From Helicostylum pulchrum (lineage: Eukaryota > Mucoromycota > Mucoromycetes > Mucorales > Mucoraceae): 64,000 nucleotides of DNA. The first letter of the stretch is position 1. Each line of letters begins with the position of its first letter. Positions 1 to 11,209 of the stretch are shown here, piece after piece. Where the stretch lies: contig JAIXMO010000068.1 of assembly GCA_025677825.1 (NCBI GenBank), positions 81,329 to 145,328 of the forward strand, in the 5' to 3' direction. A program made the translations under genes and the position numbers. The notes beneath the pieces are model-generated. The model was not told the origin of the DNA, ran no database searches, and saw nothing but the letters and a program-made list of their open reading frames with translations.

Positions 1-27
1 CAACCAACACACCCCCCTTTTATATAG

Positions 28-178
28 TTTGAAATTGCAGTAAAAGAAACTGCTAAACGTATTTTATTTCCTAATCCCGATAAGACCAATAACTATGAAG
101 TACCTGATTGTCAAGTAACACTTAAATCAGACGCCAATGTCCTTCAAATTCGTGATTTGAACGTAATACACAACTATT

Positions 179-215
<37 letters not shown>

Positions 216-2084
216 CCAAAAACTAACTTCCCCCCTCCTGTAATAGTCTAATTTCATCGGTAAACTTGTTCGTATTCCTGGTATCGTTATTGGAGCATCT
301 ACCCTCAGTTCTCGAGCCACCCAAGTAACAGCCATGTGTAGAACCTGTCGTCACACCAAGATAATTCCAGTAACTGGTGGATTTTCCGCCATTAGCTTAC
401 CACGACAATGTGATAGTGACAGTGTACAAGGAGGAAAGAACGATTGTCCCATGGACCCATTTGTTATCCTTCACGATAAATGTAGGTTCGTTGATTCTCA
501 AGTCATCAAATTACAAGAGGCACCTGACATGGTACCTGTTGGTGATCTTCCTCGTCATACTATTTTAAACGCTGATAGATGGCTTACCAACAGAGTTGTA
601 CCTGGTATGAGAGCTGTCGTTATGGGTATTTACTCTATCTACCAAAACAAAACTGCTAAATCTACTGGCGCCGCTGCAGTTCGTACACCTTATATTCGCA
701 TTGTCGGTCTTGAAGTCGATCAACACAACAACGGCCGTGGTAAGCCTCACTTCACTGACGCAGAAGAAGAAGACTACATTCGCATGTCTCGTCAACCTGA
801 TTTATACGAAACATTTGCTGCTAGTCTTGCACCTTCCATCTTTGGTAACGGAGATATCAAAAAAGCCATTACTTGTTTACTCTTTAGTGGATCGAAAAAA
901 ATTCTTCCTGATGGTATGAGATTAAGAGGTGATATTAACGTGTTGTTGTTGGGTGATCCAGGTACCGCTAAATCGCAATTGTTAAAGTTTGTGGAAAAGG
1001 TTGCACCTATTGCTGTATATACTTCTGGTAAAGGTAGTAGTGCTGCTGGTTTAACTGCTTCTGTCATTCGTGACCCTAGCACCCGTGAGTTTTATTTAGA
1101 AGGTGGTGCGATGGTCTTGGCCGATGGTGGTGTGGTCTGTATTGATGAGTTTGATAAAATGCGTGATGAAGATCGTGTGGCTATTCATGAAGCAATGGAA
1201 CAACAAACTATTTCAATCGCCAAGGCTGGTATCACTACCATTCTTAACTCTCGTACCTCCGTACTTGCCGCTGCTAATCCTGTCTTTGGTCGTTATGATG
1301 ATATGAAGAGTGCTGGCGAGAATATCGATTTCCAAACTACCATCTTGTCTCGTTTCGATATGATTTTCATTGTAAAGGATGATCACAATGAAGCTCGTGA
1401 TATGTCAATTGCTAGACATGTGTTGAATGTTCACATGAACAGACAAACTCAAGATGCTGTTATGGGAGAAATTGATTTAGATAAGATGAAAGCATATATT
1501 AATTACTGTAAAACGTAAGTATAAATGTTATATATGCTTTGGGGATAGATAACTAATATATATATATATATACATATTTTAAAAAAAGTAAATGCGCTCC
1601 TCGTTTAACACCAAGTGCAGCAGAGAAATTAAGTAGTCATTTTGTCAGTATTCGTAAAGAAATGAAGGAAGCCGAAAGAGATACACAAGTGCGATCCACA
1701 ATTCCTATTACTGTCAGACAATTAGAAGCCATTATTCGTATTTCCGAATCTTTAGCCAAGATGACACTTTCGCCTTACGCTACAGAAAAGCATGTGGACG
1801 AAGCACTTCGTCTTTTCAAATACTCTACAATGGATGCTGTCAACAGTGGTGGCGCTGATGGTATGACTCGTAGTGATATCATGTCTGAAGTACAATTAAT
1901 CGAACAAGAAATTCAAAAGAGATTACCAATTGGTTCTCAAGTTCCTGTCGCTAAAATTAAGGCCGATTTCTTACAAAAGGGTTATGCTGATGCCGCTATC
2001 ACTAGAGCTTTGACTATCCTTGGTCGTAGAGAAGTCTTATTATTTAGAAATCAAGGAAAAATGTGTCTTAGACAATCTGTTTAA
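28..2084 (+). CDS. MCM5: DNA replication licensing factor Mcm5 (5' part outside window)
   Basis: Subunit of the hexameric MCM2-7 helicase that licenses origins and unwinds DNA in the nucleus. Three exons can be joined in phase: 28-162, 247-1514 and 1589-2084, giving 632 residues; the start codon lies upstream of the window. Visible features in order are a zinc-binding region (CRTC followed by a second Cys pair), Walker [11 protein letters not shown], Walker [10 protein letters not shown], the arginine finger SRFDMIF, and the C-terminal winged-helix part. The segment around Walker A and B is nearly identical to yeast and human Mcm5, which separates it from Mcm2, 3, 4, 6 and 7. Introns are 84 and 74 nt with GT-AG ends; the first holds a run of about 32 A. 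Nothing looks damaged. Confidence 0.97.
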
Positions 2085-2319
2085 AAAAAGGTCTTGTCTT
2101 CTTTTTTTTTTTTAATTTATACATAAATACCTATTTCCCTCTTTCTTTTTAAAAAAATATAATTAAACGCAAAAAATATAATTAAACGCAGCCAGTCTTT
2201 ATTCTCCTGATGCTTGAAAAATGTTTAACCGACAAATGATAGTTTACACTTGCTTATTTCGCGTTTGACTGCTCCTCGTTAAAATTTTTGCTGCATGATC
2301 TATTTACGCGTTTTATCCT

Positions 2320-2520
2320 CATAAAAAGGAGACTTATGTGAATCACGTTGGGACAACAAGTACACATTTGTATAATAAAAATGATTGACTAATGTATAAA
2401 TATTTCCATACGAGTATGACAAGATAATTACGCCATGGTTAGTAGATATTTAGATCACGTAAGTGCATAAAAGTGACTCCTATTTTATCATCCTTTTTTA
2501 TCGTCTTTTTCTTGGCCTTT
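2320..2520 (+). repeat. Dispersed 5' flank, copy 1
   Basis: About 200 bp upstream of the lineage-specific gene at 2.6 kb resembles 48711-48895, upstream of the Myb/SANT pseudogene. Shared blocks include ATAAAAATGATT, ACAAGT and a closing block with AAAAGTGAC, CCTATTTTATCA and TCGTCTTTTT. Order and spacing are kept, so common ancestry is likelier than chance AT-richness. It may be a conserved promoter or the end of a mobile unit. Confidence 0.55.
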
Positions 2521-2599
2521 TTTTTTCGCTTTTCTTTATATGTTTATACAAACTGATACAATTCTTCTTAGAGCAATGACCATCCATAAAAAAAGGTAA

Positions 2600-3885
2600 G
2601 TGAAAAGAAACAGGTCATACTTTTTCAACCGACCACCGCTGAACAATATGTATCTGCAGCAACAACAACAATCTGGCTTAAAAGAGCCGTTCGCTGAAAC
2701 ACTGAAAGCAGATTTCGTTAGCTGCTGCAATAATTTAAACAAGGAAAATTCCTGGTATCTTGAACGAGCAGCTGAAAAAGAAAGGCTATTTACTTATGGC
2801 TTAAAATGTCAATATCTTTAGTGAGTCTTACAAAGATAATTAATATAATTAACAACTAATATGACAAATCTCTATCAGAGTCCCATACATTCTTTTATTC
2901 TTCATTTAGGTGATATTCCATTACAAGAGATATTTACCCAAAAAGAACTATTATTATTACAAGACTTTGAAAAGAATGAATTAGTTTACCCAATGGAAGA
3001 AACCATCGGAAATGAGTTACAAAAGATAGAAAACATGGTAGAAGCTATAAATTTACAGCTAAACTTTTTTTTTACCCGTAATTATTTCATACAAAGAAAA
3101 ATACTTTTGGAGTATACGCTTATTAATGAAAGCTAGACTTTAATTCTTTAGTAAAGAATTAAGTTGCTGCGGAGAGTAGTCGAGTGCCTAGTGCCTGCCA
3201 ATGGGGTAGGCAAGTGGGTAGAGTGGGTAGAGTGGGTCCGAGTTTATACCTACTCATGGCTTGGATATCCATGTCTATTACAAATATCTGCTTTAATGTT
3301 CTTTCAAATGAACGTTTGGAGAGCACGCTTGAATCCGACAATATGACAATGTATTGGAATTTTTTAAATACGATATGTTTTTACTCAGGCATCAAAGCCA
3401 TAAGGTACGTATGATATAAACGAAACCTAATAATAGATCAATTAACATCTCTTTTATGTAACTATAGCAAAGATAATTCTAGTTGGGCTAACAGTAACGC
3501 CACAAATATGAAAAGAAAATTATCATCAATCGAAGAAATCCCGCGTAAAGCTGTCGGAAGAAAAATGGATTCTATTTATGTAGGCGCGGAATTAGAACTT
3601 GGTGCTTTAGAGATTGGAAGCAGAAAAAACGATGATACTAAGGACCTTCGAGATGGATACTTTAAACTACCCATTGTAATGAAAGACATGCTGAAAAATA
3701 TAATTGATAAGTACCCTAGCCTCGTAAATGACATAAGTTTCGTAGGTTACAACATCCAAGATAAGTATGTAAAAAATCGAGAGCATCGAGAAGATCTAGT
3801 GGAACAGTATCTTGCTCAACACAGTCTACTTCAACAACAACACGTATACATTTTCATCTTAAAGGTTACTTTTGCAAAAAAATAA
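2600..3885 (+). pseudogene. Lineage-specific HSFIL family gene, copy 1, degenerate or poorly resolved
   Basis: Pieces of one protein can be followed: an exon ending at 2820 (with a Gln run, then WYLERAAEKERLF), an intron 2821-2880, an exon from 2881 carrying IHSFIL, a poorly preserved middle, an exon ending at 3404, an intron 3405-3467, and a last exon to 3885 with FKLPIVMKDML. Order and sequence parallel copy 2 at 11.2-12.4 kb, and the intron at 3405 is phase 2 at the same place in the alignment. The stretch 3070-3250 does not read through in one frame, so the gene is either damaged or has an intron I could not place. I remember this family as common in Mucoromycota with no assigned function; a PD-(D/E)XK-like motif is clearer in copy 2. 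Function unknown. Confidence 0.55.
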
Positions 3886-4076
3886 TTTACATCTTATAGC
3901 CATCCTCTTAATAAACTATATTTTATCCCGTCGGCCACAGGCTAATATAGATTAAGATTTAAATAATAAAGTATAGAGCGATTTTATTCAATTTTCAAAA
4001 TATTAAAAAGAGATTATTAAGTAGGTCGATGAATAATATATCATCTTATTAAAAAAAAAATAGTTAGTTAAACAAA
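3886..4076. other. Convergent spacer
   Basis: AT-rich spacer between the plus-strand orphan gene and the minus-strand low-complexity gene. It contains only probable 3' untranslated sequence; no further feature was seen. Confidence 0.5.
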
Positions 4077-5144
4077 TCAGGCTGCACTTGTAACAGCAGG
4101 TGATGATGCATTAACTACAGTAGGTGGAACAATATCTGCATTATCAGTATCTGTATTCTTCTTTTTATTGATAGAAGCAGTGGCGTTCTGAACTAACTGT
4201 GTGATACGACGAACCAAAGGAGAAGATCCATTTGTAGGAGGAGGCTTATTATCACCCGTAACTAAAAAAAATTAAATTATTTCGTAACAATAGCAAACAA
4301 AACCACATTGTTTGTTACACACATACCAGTTTCACTATGCAATTCAGGAGTAGTAGTAGTTTGCTGTTGATTAGTATCAGATGATTTCTTTTCTGTAAAT
4401 CCCTTCTTCTTTTGTAAAAGGTAATTAGAAAGTAAAGTCGTATTGCGTTTAAATTGTTCGAAAACTGGGTTAGTTTCTTTGGTGCTATCTTTAGGTGGTG
4501 GTACAGGAGCTGTCGTGTCTTCAGTACTTACAGCTGCTTCTAAAAAAAAAGAAATCTGTTATTCTTTCTTTCTTTTACATCAAGAAGAAATTTTATTCTT
4601 ACCTGCTACAGTAGGATGAGTATTAGTTGCTGGTTTAAGCCCCTACATTATCATAATGTTAGTATATATACATTAGGGTGAGTTTTGCAGAGTACTTTAC
4701 CTTGACGCGATTCAAAATACCTTTAAATGTATTGTTTGGACCGCCTACTTTTTTATCTTCTGGTGCACTATTAACTACAGCTTCCGTTGTTGCTGTAGTA
4801 GTATCAGCAGGAGTAGGAGTAGGAGCAGGAGCAGGAGTAGTAGCAGTAGCAGTAGCAGGAGCAGTAGTAGCAGCTTGGTTATTAGCTTTTCTTTCATTTA
4901 AAGCCTTTTGAGCATCTGAAACAGCATCAGTTACTGTCTGTCTAGCCTTTGTAAATACCGAACTCAAGCGTTGAGCTGGTGTTACCTTTGTAGTAGCAGC
5001 AGTAGGTTCACGAGTAGTAGTAACTGTTTCAGTATGAACAACATGATCATCTACGTTAATAACAGCAGGAGTTTCATCCTTTGGAGGCACTTCAATAACT
5101 GGAGCAGTAGCAGCAGCAATATTTGTTTCAACAGGTGTAGACAT
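4077..5144 (-). CDS. Ala/Thr/Pro-rich low-complexity protein, unknown function
   Basis: Four exons join cleanly in phase: 5144-4701, 4642-4603, 4539-4327 and 4261-4077, for 293 residues. The start is the ATG at 5144. The sequence is dominated by Ala, Thr, Pro, Val and Lys, with a repetitive AT/PT tract around residues 95-120. Two short more regular segments, one near residues 58-85 (TPAQRLSSVFTKARQ) and one near the C terminus (PLVRRITQLVQNA), could be amphipathic helices. No signal peptide or membrane span is seen and I recognise no domain. Four introns with consistent phase and the absence of stops argue that it is a real gene, likely intrinsically disordered. Antisense frames rich in Val/Ala are shadows of the repeat. 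Confidence 0.7.
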
Positions 5145-5957
5145 TTATTTATTAAAGAGTTTGTTTTGATAAAGAGAAGAAGAAGAAAAAAAAGACATGT
5201 TTTTTTTTATGTGTAAAGTTAGAACTATTTACCTTGTGATCACCACTTGTCACAATAAGTTAATTTATTGTTTATGACGCCAATAAAAAATTTGATTGCA
5301 TGATCAACTTATTATGCAAAATTACTTGATCTGGTTTAGTGCGTCATTAAAAAAAAGGTGATCACTTTTTAATCTCTTTCTTTTCTCTCTCTGTCTCTGC
5401 CTTCTAAAAAGTATAAAAGCATTGCATTAACAACACGTAGTTTCCCCAAGTTGTATTAATAGCTACAGGAAAAAACCGGTATAAGGTATTCCGCAATGCA
5501 CTATCGTATTTTTTTTTATTTACCCACAATCATCTACTAGAATCACCAGGTGTACAATGCCATATCATTAATCCCAATCTCCTGACTCTCCTTTTCTTTT
5601 CGAGATATAAATTAAACTAATATTTTATAGTAATTGTGCCATGGAATTGTAACTATTATAAACGAGCAATTCTATTATGTGGCGTGAGTTCCTTACACGA
5701 CGCCAAGAAGACCTGACGGGTCTTCCCTTTTAAGTGATTCCCTCGAAAAAATAAACACCACCCCCCTTAAATAACATGAATTTACACGTTTTTTTCCATT
5801 ACATTTGTTGCCGTGGTTGCTTGTTGATACGGAGAGTAACTATGACAACAAAAAATGACAGGTCATCTCCCCCTTTAATAAGTATTCCTCACTCAAAAAA
5901 ATATCATTTTATAATGAAAAAGAAGACAATTTATTTATTTATTTTAAAAGAAAATTT
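5145..5957. other. Intergenic region upstream of the low-complexity gene
   Basis: About 810 bp between two minus-strand genes: the promoter of the low-complexity gene and the 3' flank of L17. TGATCA palindromes recur near 5238, 5299 and 5360, two of them as GTGATCAC. No convincing coding sequence was found; short open frames here lack family features. Confidence 0.5.
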
Positions 5958-6700
5958 TTAAGCGCGAGCAAGACGAGCGTTACGGGCTAATTGACGAGCA
6001 TTGAGCTTGACAACCTTCTTATCAGAGGCACGGGGAACAACCTCATCCTTTTGGGTGAGGACAACCTCGATGTGAGAGGGAGAACACATGAAAGGGTTGA
6101 TTCTACCGTGAGCACGGTAAGTACGACGACGATGCTTGGGAGCTTGGTTAACAACGATGCTAGAAATATAAAGTTCTTCGACGTTCAAACCCTTAGCCTA
6201 TTCATAACAAAAATATATTAGTATACACACACAATTTAATATTAAAAATATTTTTTACCTCAGCGTTGGATTCAGCATTCTTCAAGAGGTCCATGACGAA
6301 CTTGACAGACTTAACGGGCCAGCGACCTTGAGTGGTACCGAACTCCTTGGCTTGGGCATGACGACCAACACCACCGTTGAACTTACGGAAAGGAATGATT
6401 TGCTTGTGTTCGGTAACGTTGTTGAGGTAGGCATAAGCCTTGCTCAACTTGAGACCCTTAACGGCAACAGCAACTTCATGGGTGTTCTTGAACTATACAT
6501 ATCCAAAAAATTATTAGTATGAAGCTTTTTTTTACATATTTTTTTCTTCTACATACATGAACACGAAGGTAAGAACCTCTGGACTTGGAGGCTACAAAAA
6601 GTTGTAAGAAAAAAATGTTAAAAGTTGTTTTCTATCAAGACGTTGTTGGTGTGTATTTACCCAAAGCGGGGTTAGCTGGTGTAGCAGCGTATCTGACCAT
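5958..6700 (-). CDS. RPL17: 60S ribosomal protein L17 (uL22)
   Basis: Structural protein of the large ribosomal subunit, lining the peptide exit tunnel. Exons 6700-6661, 6591-6557, 6492-6259 and 6197-5958 join in phase to 182 residues, close to the usual 184. Recognisable segments are the N terminus [11 protein letters not shown], the centre [20 protein letters not shown] and QGRWPVKS, then [20 protein letters not shown] and [12 protein letters not shown] near the C terminus. The very short first exon followed by several small introns is usual for fungal ribosomal protein genes. Codon use is more GC-rich and uniform than in neighbouring genes, as expected for a highly expressed gene. Confidence 0.97.
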
Positions 6701-7280
6701 TATTGCTCAAGTCTATCAATGAACAAATGTGTAAGTCGATCAATCTTGTAAAAAAAATATATATGTATAACACTCTATAATCTTTTTTTTTTCATCCCCT
6801 AACCCCCTTCTATATTTTTTTCTATACGTATCATCCATCCATCCTATTCCTTCATGATGTGTCCCTTTTTTATCCCCCACCATTCCCCCATTTAATATCA
6901 CCCATCATACATACTTGGAAATACGCAAAGAGAGAGGAAGATTCAATAGGTTCTTGTCGACGTTTGGTGGTAGTAACAAGCTGCCAGTTTTTTTCAATTG
7001 GTAGTCCGGCCTGAATTTTTTTCCTCGGACAGTCACCTGATATGTCTGCTTAAATACGAACGTCTTCCTTGCCGGACTCTTTTTTTAAAGAGTAAAAAAA
7101 AACCAGGGAACGAAACGATACTTACAAGAATTAAATAGAAGAAAAATGGTTTTTATTATCAAAAAAAGGAAATAGCAATATACACATATAATACAAGATG
7201 CAAGATGAAAGGAATTAAGTAAGGGAAGGGGGTTGGGGAATATAGAGGTATGTTAATAAATAAGTTACTGAGAAAAAAAT
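6701..7280. other. Intergenic region, L17 promoter side
   Basis: About 580 bp holding the L17 promoter and the 3' flank of the phytochelatin-synthase-like gene. Pyrimidine-rich tracts (6780-6900) lie upstream of the L17 start. No other gene was recognised. Confidence 0.5.
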
Positions 7281-8265
7281 TTAAGCAGTGCAGTTACGAG
7301 AGCAATCTTTGCACTTTAACTTTAAAGAAGACGTCAAAGTGACAACCTCAGGAGCTTGCTTGGTTTGTTCATAATTCGTTAAAATGAAATACCCACGACT
7401 AAGCCCCGACTCTTCTGTAGCCATCATAGCATCATAGAGGTCCTTTGTATGAACCCAAACACTAGGATATTTACCACGCGCAACATCCATAATCAGCACC
7501 TGGTTCTCAGACTTGTTGTACCCACCAATGGGACTAAAGTGAGCCAGAGGATCATGCTGCCCAAGACTTGCTCTTGAGTAATTGACTACCATCTGAGAAA
7601 CTGTATCCGATGTAACAACCTCAAGATCTTTCAAGAACTTTTCATAGCCCACAACACCGCCACGATACGCATCAATCTTACAATGAGATTGGGCCAAGCA
7701 AGTGAACTCGTCAAATGGAATGCCTCGTTCTTGAATAGACTCGGCAGGAGAACATGTTTTCATTTGATCCGTAGAAAACCAACGCCAGTTGCCTTTCCAA
7801 GTTCTTTTAGGATCGATTTCAAGAGCGTTTAAAACCATAGCAACTAATTAAATAAAGTTTTAGTTACTACGCAACAAACAAAGCATTTTTTTTAAAAGAA
7901 AAAAACTTACGGGAACTAACACCACCATGAGATGGAGAAGAAAGGGTAGAAAAGTTACCCATCAGTTTAAAGAAACTTTCGGCATGACCTTGCACCATGG
8001 CATTGCGAAACAATCGTTTTCCTTCCACCGAAGTAAACTTTACAAGATGAACATTTTTTTGGTTCTTCGCATACTCAAAAAATTGAAAAGGAACACTTCG
8101 GCCTTGTGTTGTAGACGTATCCACAATAGAAGTCGTCGTAGCTTGACGAGAAGCTTGAGAAGCAGGAAATATCGTCGTTCGATTATTCAAGACGTTCTTC
8201 TTTGTAGCTGCCTTTACAAGCGATGATTTAAAACAAGTCTTAGAAAACAGTGTACGAGAAGCCAT
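7281..8265 (-). CDS. Phytochelatin-synthase-like protein lacking the catalytic Cys
   Basis: Two exons, 8265-7911 and 7843-7281, give 305 residues. The homology is clear: FTSVEGKRLFRNAM, then MVLNALEIDPKRTWKGNWRW, the AHFSPIGGYN block with the catalytic His and VLIMDVARGKYPSVWV with the catalytic Asp. Phytochelatin synthases are papain-like gamma-glutamylcysteine dipeptidyl transpeptidases that make metal-chelating peptides from glutathione. The active-site segment usually written YCGLASLS reads HGGVSSLA here, with Gly where the nucleophilic Cys should be; the segment spans the intron, but the changed residue lies within exon 1. The first 45 residues are rich in Ser, Thr, Lys and Arg and could be a mitochondrial presequence (inference). 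Likely a pseudoenzyme or an enzyme with altered chemistry. The family call is firm; activity is not. Confidence 0.9.
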
Positions 8266-8362
8266 TTGTTAATTTATTAAAAAAAAGATAATAAAAGAAG
8301 ATCTGATTAAAAAACGAGGGGGATTTATTATTTATCTACTTTTTCATGGGCTAAAAAAAATT

Positions 8363-8861
8363 TTATCAGATGCCGCCGAATCTGATAAATAAGCAATTTT
8401 TGTATCACGGTTTAAACCAATCATTTTCAAATGATCAATCTGGTTTTCCTATTTTTATTGGAACATGTGGGCCTTTTTGGCTCATTTAACCCGATTATTT
8501 CCTTCTAACCACAATAGCAACCCCCGCTTTAGTCTTATCAGATCTTTTTGATCACGACATTACCATTTGCACTTTCGTTTATACCTTGAGATTCCTTTGC
8601 TTTCTTTTTTTCCCTTTACTCTGTTATCGCTTATAAATGTAGCTTTCTATACCTATCCTGGCTTAGTAAATATGGCATAAAAATTACTGCACAATGATGT
8701 ACAACATATAATATCCAAATAGTAGTAGTAATAGATAAAGGATATATGTTTTGTGCGAATTTTTAGCAGACAGATTCGATAAGAAATGATATATACACGT
8801 ATTGCAAAAAAAAAAAAAGTAAGCGTGTGAGATTTCTGAGAACTAGAGAAAGATCTGATAA
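8363..8861. promoter_or_regulatory. Cluster of four ATCTGATAA (iron-GATA type) sites
   Basis: The nonamer ATCTGATAA occurs four times upstream of the phytochelatin-synthase-like ATG at 8265: reverse orientation at 8363-8371 and 8535-8543, forward at 8380-8388 and 8853-8861. The first two form a perfect palindromic pair with an 8-nt spacer, about 100 bp before the start codon. A near match (ATCTGATTA) sits at 8301. ATCWGATAA is the established recognition sequence of fungal iron-regulatory GATA repressors (Fep1, SreA, Urbs1). I noticed no other copy in the window. Regulation by iron is inferred. Confidence 0.65.
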
Positions 8862-9406
8862 AAAAATATAATCAAAAAGTTCCCTGGCTTATTTTTAAAA
8901 ATATAAACTAGCTGGTTTTAAATTCTTTATAATAAAAATGTTTAGGCTTTTGGGGCCTAGTCCATATTTATACTTTTTACGTTATCCCCTCCTTTAATAA
9001 TCAATACCATTACACTATTGTACGGTTATCGTGGCCTTTAAAGGACTTTAAATAAAAACGGAATTTCGGTTCCCATACAAAAAAAAAACTATTGCACGGT
9101 TGACCCAGATAATAAAATCTTGTAATTTAATTGTAGTCTAAAAGCAACAGCTATTTCTGACTTGTATGTAATCTATATATATATATATATATATTTTTTT
9201 TTTTGCTTGAAATCCTAATTGAAGAGTTGCGTACTTGAACCTTTACTAAGTATCATTATAACAAAAGAAATTTAAAAACGATTAGGACTGGAAAGAATAG
9301 GAGAGTAATATTTACTGTTTAAGAGCTGTAAAAACGAATAGTAAGACTTTATTGTATGTTAAAGGTTATCGATATAGATTAATGAAAAAAATCGGTCATT
9401 TTCTGG
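8862..9406. other. AT-rich intergenic region
   Basis: Gene-free spacer between the GATA-site cluster and the 3' end of the orphan gene at 9407. It contains a TA dinucleotide run near 9176-9192 and short A and T tracts. No gene was seen. Confidence 0.5.
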
Positions 9407-10633
9407 TTATTTATGATAATTTTGTCTTCCAAATCCTTTTCCGTGAGTATTGTAAGATAAACGGAGTATTTTAGGACAAATTATGTCAGACAGTAGAACT
9501 TGTTGACTACTACTGCCTTCATTGATACACTTCATCTTCTCGTTTTCATCCTTCAATTGTTGTAATACGTTAAAATTTTCTTCTAGAGAAACCTAAACAT
9601 TTGATCAAATTTAGTATTTCGAATTATAGTTTACCAGTATATACGATACTTTAACAAGATTAAAAAAATCTATCAAGCCGTTCAACATTTCTTTGACATC
9701 GGCTCTTTCTTCTGTAATGGTTATTTTACGTTCACGGTTAAACACGTAAACACCATTACTTGCATACTGGATTGACCAGAGACTTATATACTCATCTAAT
9801 AGAAAGGTTAGTCTTATTTTATCCCTTATCATTCGTGTGTTTTATTACCACTGGCTTGAACGAAATATAACTTGAGCTTTTTAAACAAGTCTGCGGAAGC
9901 AAAGTCAAACTTGTCGGTTACAGTCTTAATCATGGCTAATAATGCATATAAACCTTTGTTGTTGTCAAATGATATTTTTCGCTCATCTGTGTTTTTAAAA
10001 TGGCCTGAGGTTTCAAGTAATAATATCTCGAAATCCAGAAAAGAGTTGAAACGAATAACACCGTCAGCGTTATATGCTTTGCAGTGATCGACCTTTGATT
10101 TTAATTTTACAAGCTGTTCATGCATTGCATTTGACGGTTCTTCACCGGGAGTAAAGTAAGGTCCGCAAGCACATGCTTTGCTTAGATATACTGAAGTAGC
10201 CAAAAGGCAAGGGTGTATCATACTAAAGTTAAATACTGGTTCTGAATGCGTTATCGAGGGTGTTTTCTTATTGACGTTGACGCTATGTAAAGCAACTTAA
10301 CGTCAATCTTAATTTCAGGAATAAGAACAATATCACTTACATAATCGAGCATATACTTTTTATGAATTTGCAGTCTGCTTTATACTCTTTTAGGATTGGA
10401 ACGTCTTCAATATTTTCCTCCAACTCTTCCGAGGCCTGTGAAATTTTGTTAAATCAATGTTTAGGCTAAGTTTTTTTTCTTACATTATCTAATAAATCGT
10501 GTATGAAGCATTTAAGACCTTCATTATTATCACCCAAGGAAGATTGTGTCTCTAGCTTGTTCTTAAGGCGCAACACTCCGTTACTTTCTGGGCTATATAA
10601 CTGTATGTGAGTACAGTTGGGGGAGTCAGACAT
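9407..10633 (-). CDS. Mucoromycota lineage-specific protein with D-G...E-x-L-L-L-E-T-S-G motif
   Basis: Five exons join perfectly in phase: 10633-10484, 10435-10341, 10282-9849, 9795-9635 and 9592-9407, for 341 residues. The acceptor at 10283 is needed; the more obvious one at 10242 breaks the frame. Notable segments are THIQLYSPESNG near the N terminus, NADGVIRF followed by FEILLLETSGHF in the centre, then LLAMIKTVTDKF, KLKLYFVQASG, and SLWSIQYASNGVYVFNRE. I recall this arrangement as an abundant family in Mucoromycota genomes with no assigned function. The Asp-Gly then Glu-x-Thr pattern resembles a PD-(D/E)XK nuclease core with the Lys replaced (inference). No signal peptide or membrane span. 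This copy looks intact, unlike most relatives in the window. Confidence 0.7.
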
Positions 10634-10647
10634 TTTATATGATTTAC

Positions 10648-10936
10648 CTATATTTATGGAGGCTTTTATTGTTTTCAGCGTCAGTTAGGAATTTGTTCCA
10701 TCTAACAGGAAACGATTCACTCTCTTCATCGGATTTCACCTACAAGAGCGAATCAGTATAGTGTTTAAAGGCTACATCGTAAACGATTGTTACCTTTTGC
10801 CTCTTCTTTACACTGTCTTCGGTGTTATTTAAAGTTTTATTAATAACAAAATCACCTTTAACAGTGTTCATGCGGTTGGCAACAAGAGCATCTTTTGCAA
10901 AAGCTTTATGATTGCTGCTTTGATCGAAAAGGAAAA
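10648..10936 (-). other. Possible 5' exons of the orphan gene
   Basis: Two open segments, about 10936-10794 (KDALVANRMNTVKGDF) and 10739-10648 (FPVRWNKFL), are joined in phase across an intron 10793-10740. Related proteins, as I remember them, carry similar text before the part encoded from 10633. The join from 10648 to the next exon is out of frame by one base, so either an indel has cut the gene down to the ATG at 10633 or the real splice site was missed. Confidence 0.4.
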
Positions 10937-11209
10937 CAGCAAAGAATCATGGAATACCAACGTTATGCAGAGACAAGGTGACCCGCAAGTCGATACTCGC
11001 TTCCCAAAAGCTCCCGTGTGCTCAGGAAGAGGAAGAGCTTTATGAAGAGTTGCTTGAGATCGGGGCGAAAGAAGAAAGAGGCGACGAGGAGGGAGAATAT
11101 AACGAGGAGAGCGAAGAAGATGAAGTAGGAAAAGAGATTGAGGAAGGAGAAGAGAAGCTGGACAATTATGTTGTTGATAAGAAAAAAAATTAGATCAAAC
11201 TTCTTGGCC

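Noticed and set aside
4678..4911. Val/Ala-rich plus-strand frame opposite the low-complexity gene
   Set aside because: Antisense shadow of the Thr/Ala/Pro repeats.
10978..11193. Glu-rich 71-codon plus-strand frame before copy 2
   Set aside because: Low-complexity acidic text that does not join in phase to the copy 2 frame. It may be a remnant of an upstream exon, but nothing supports it as a gene.
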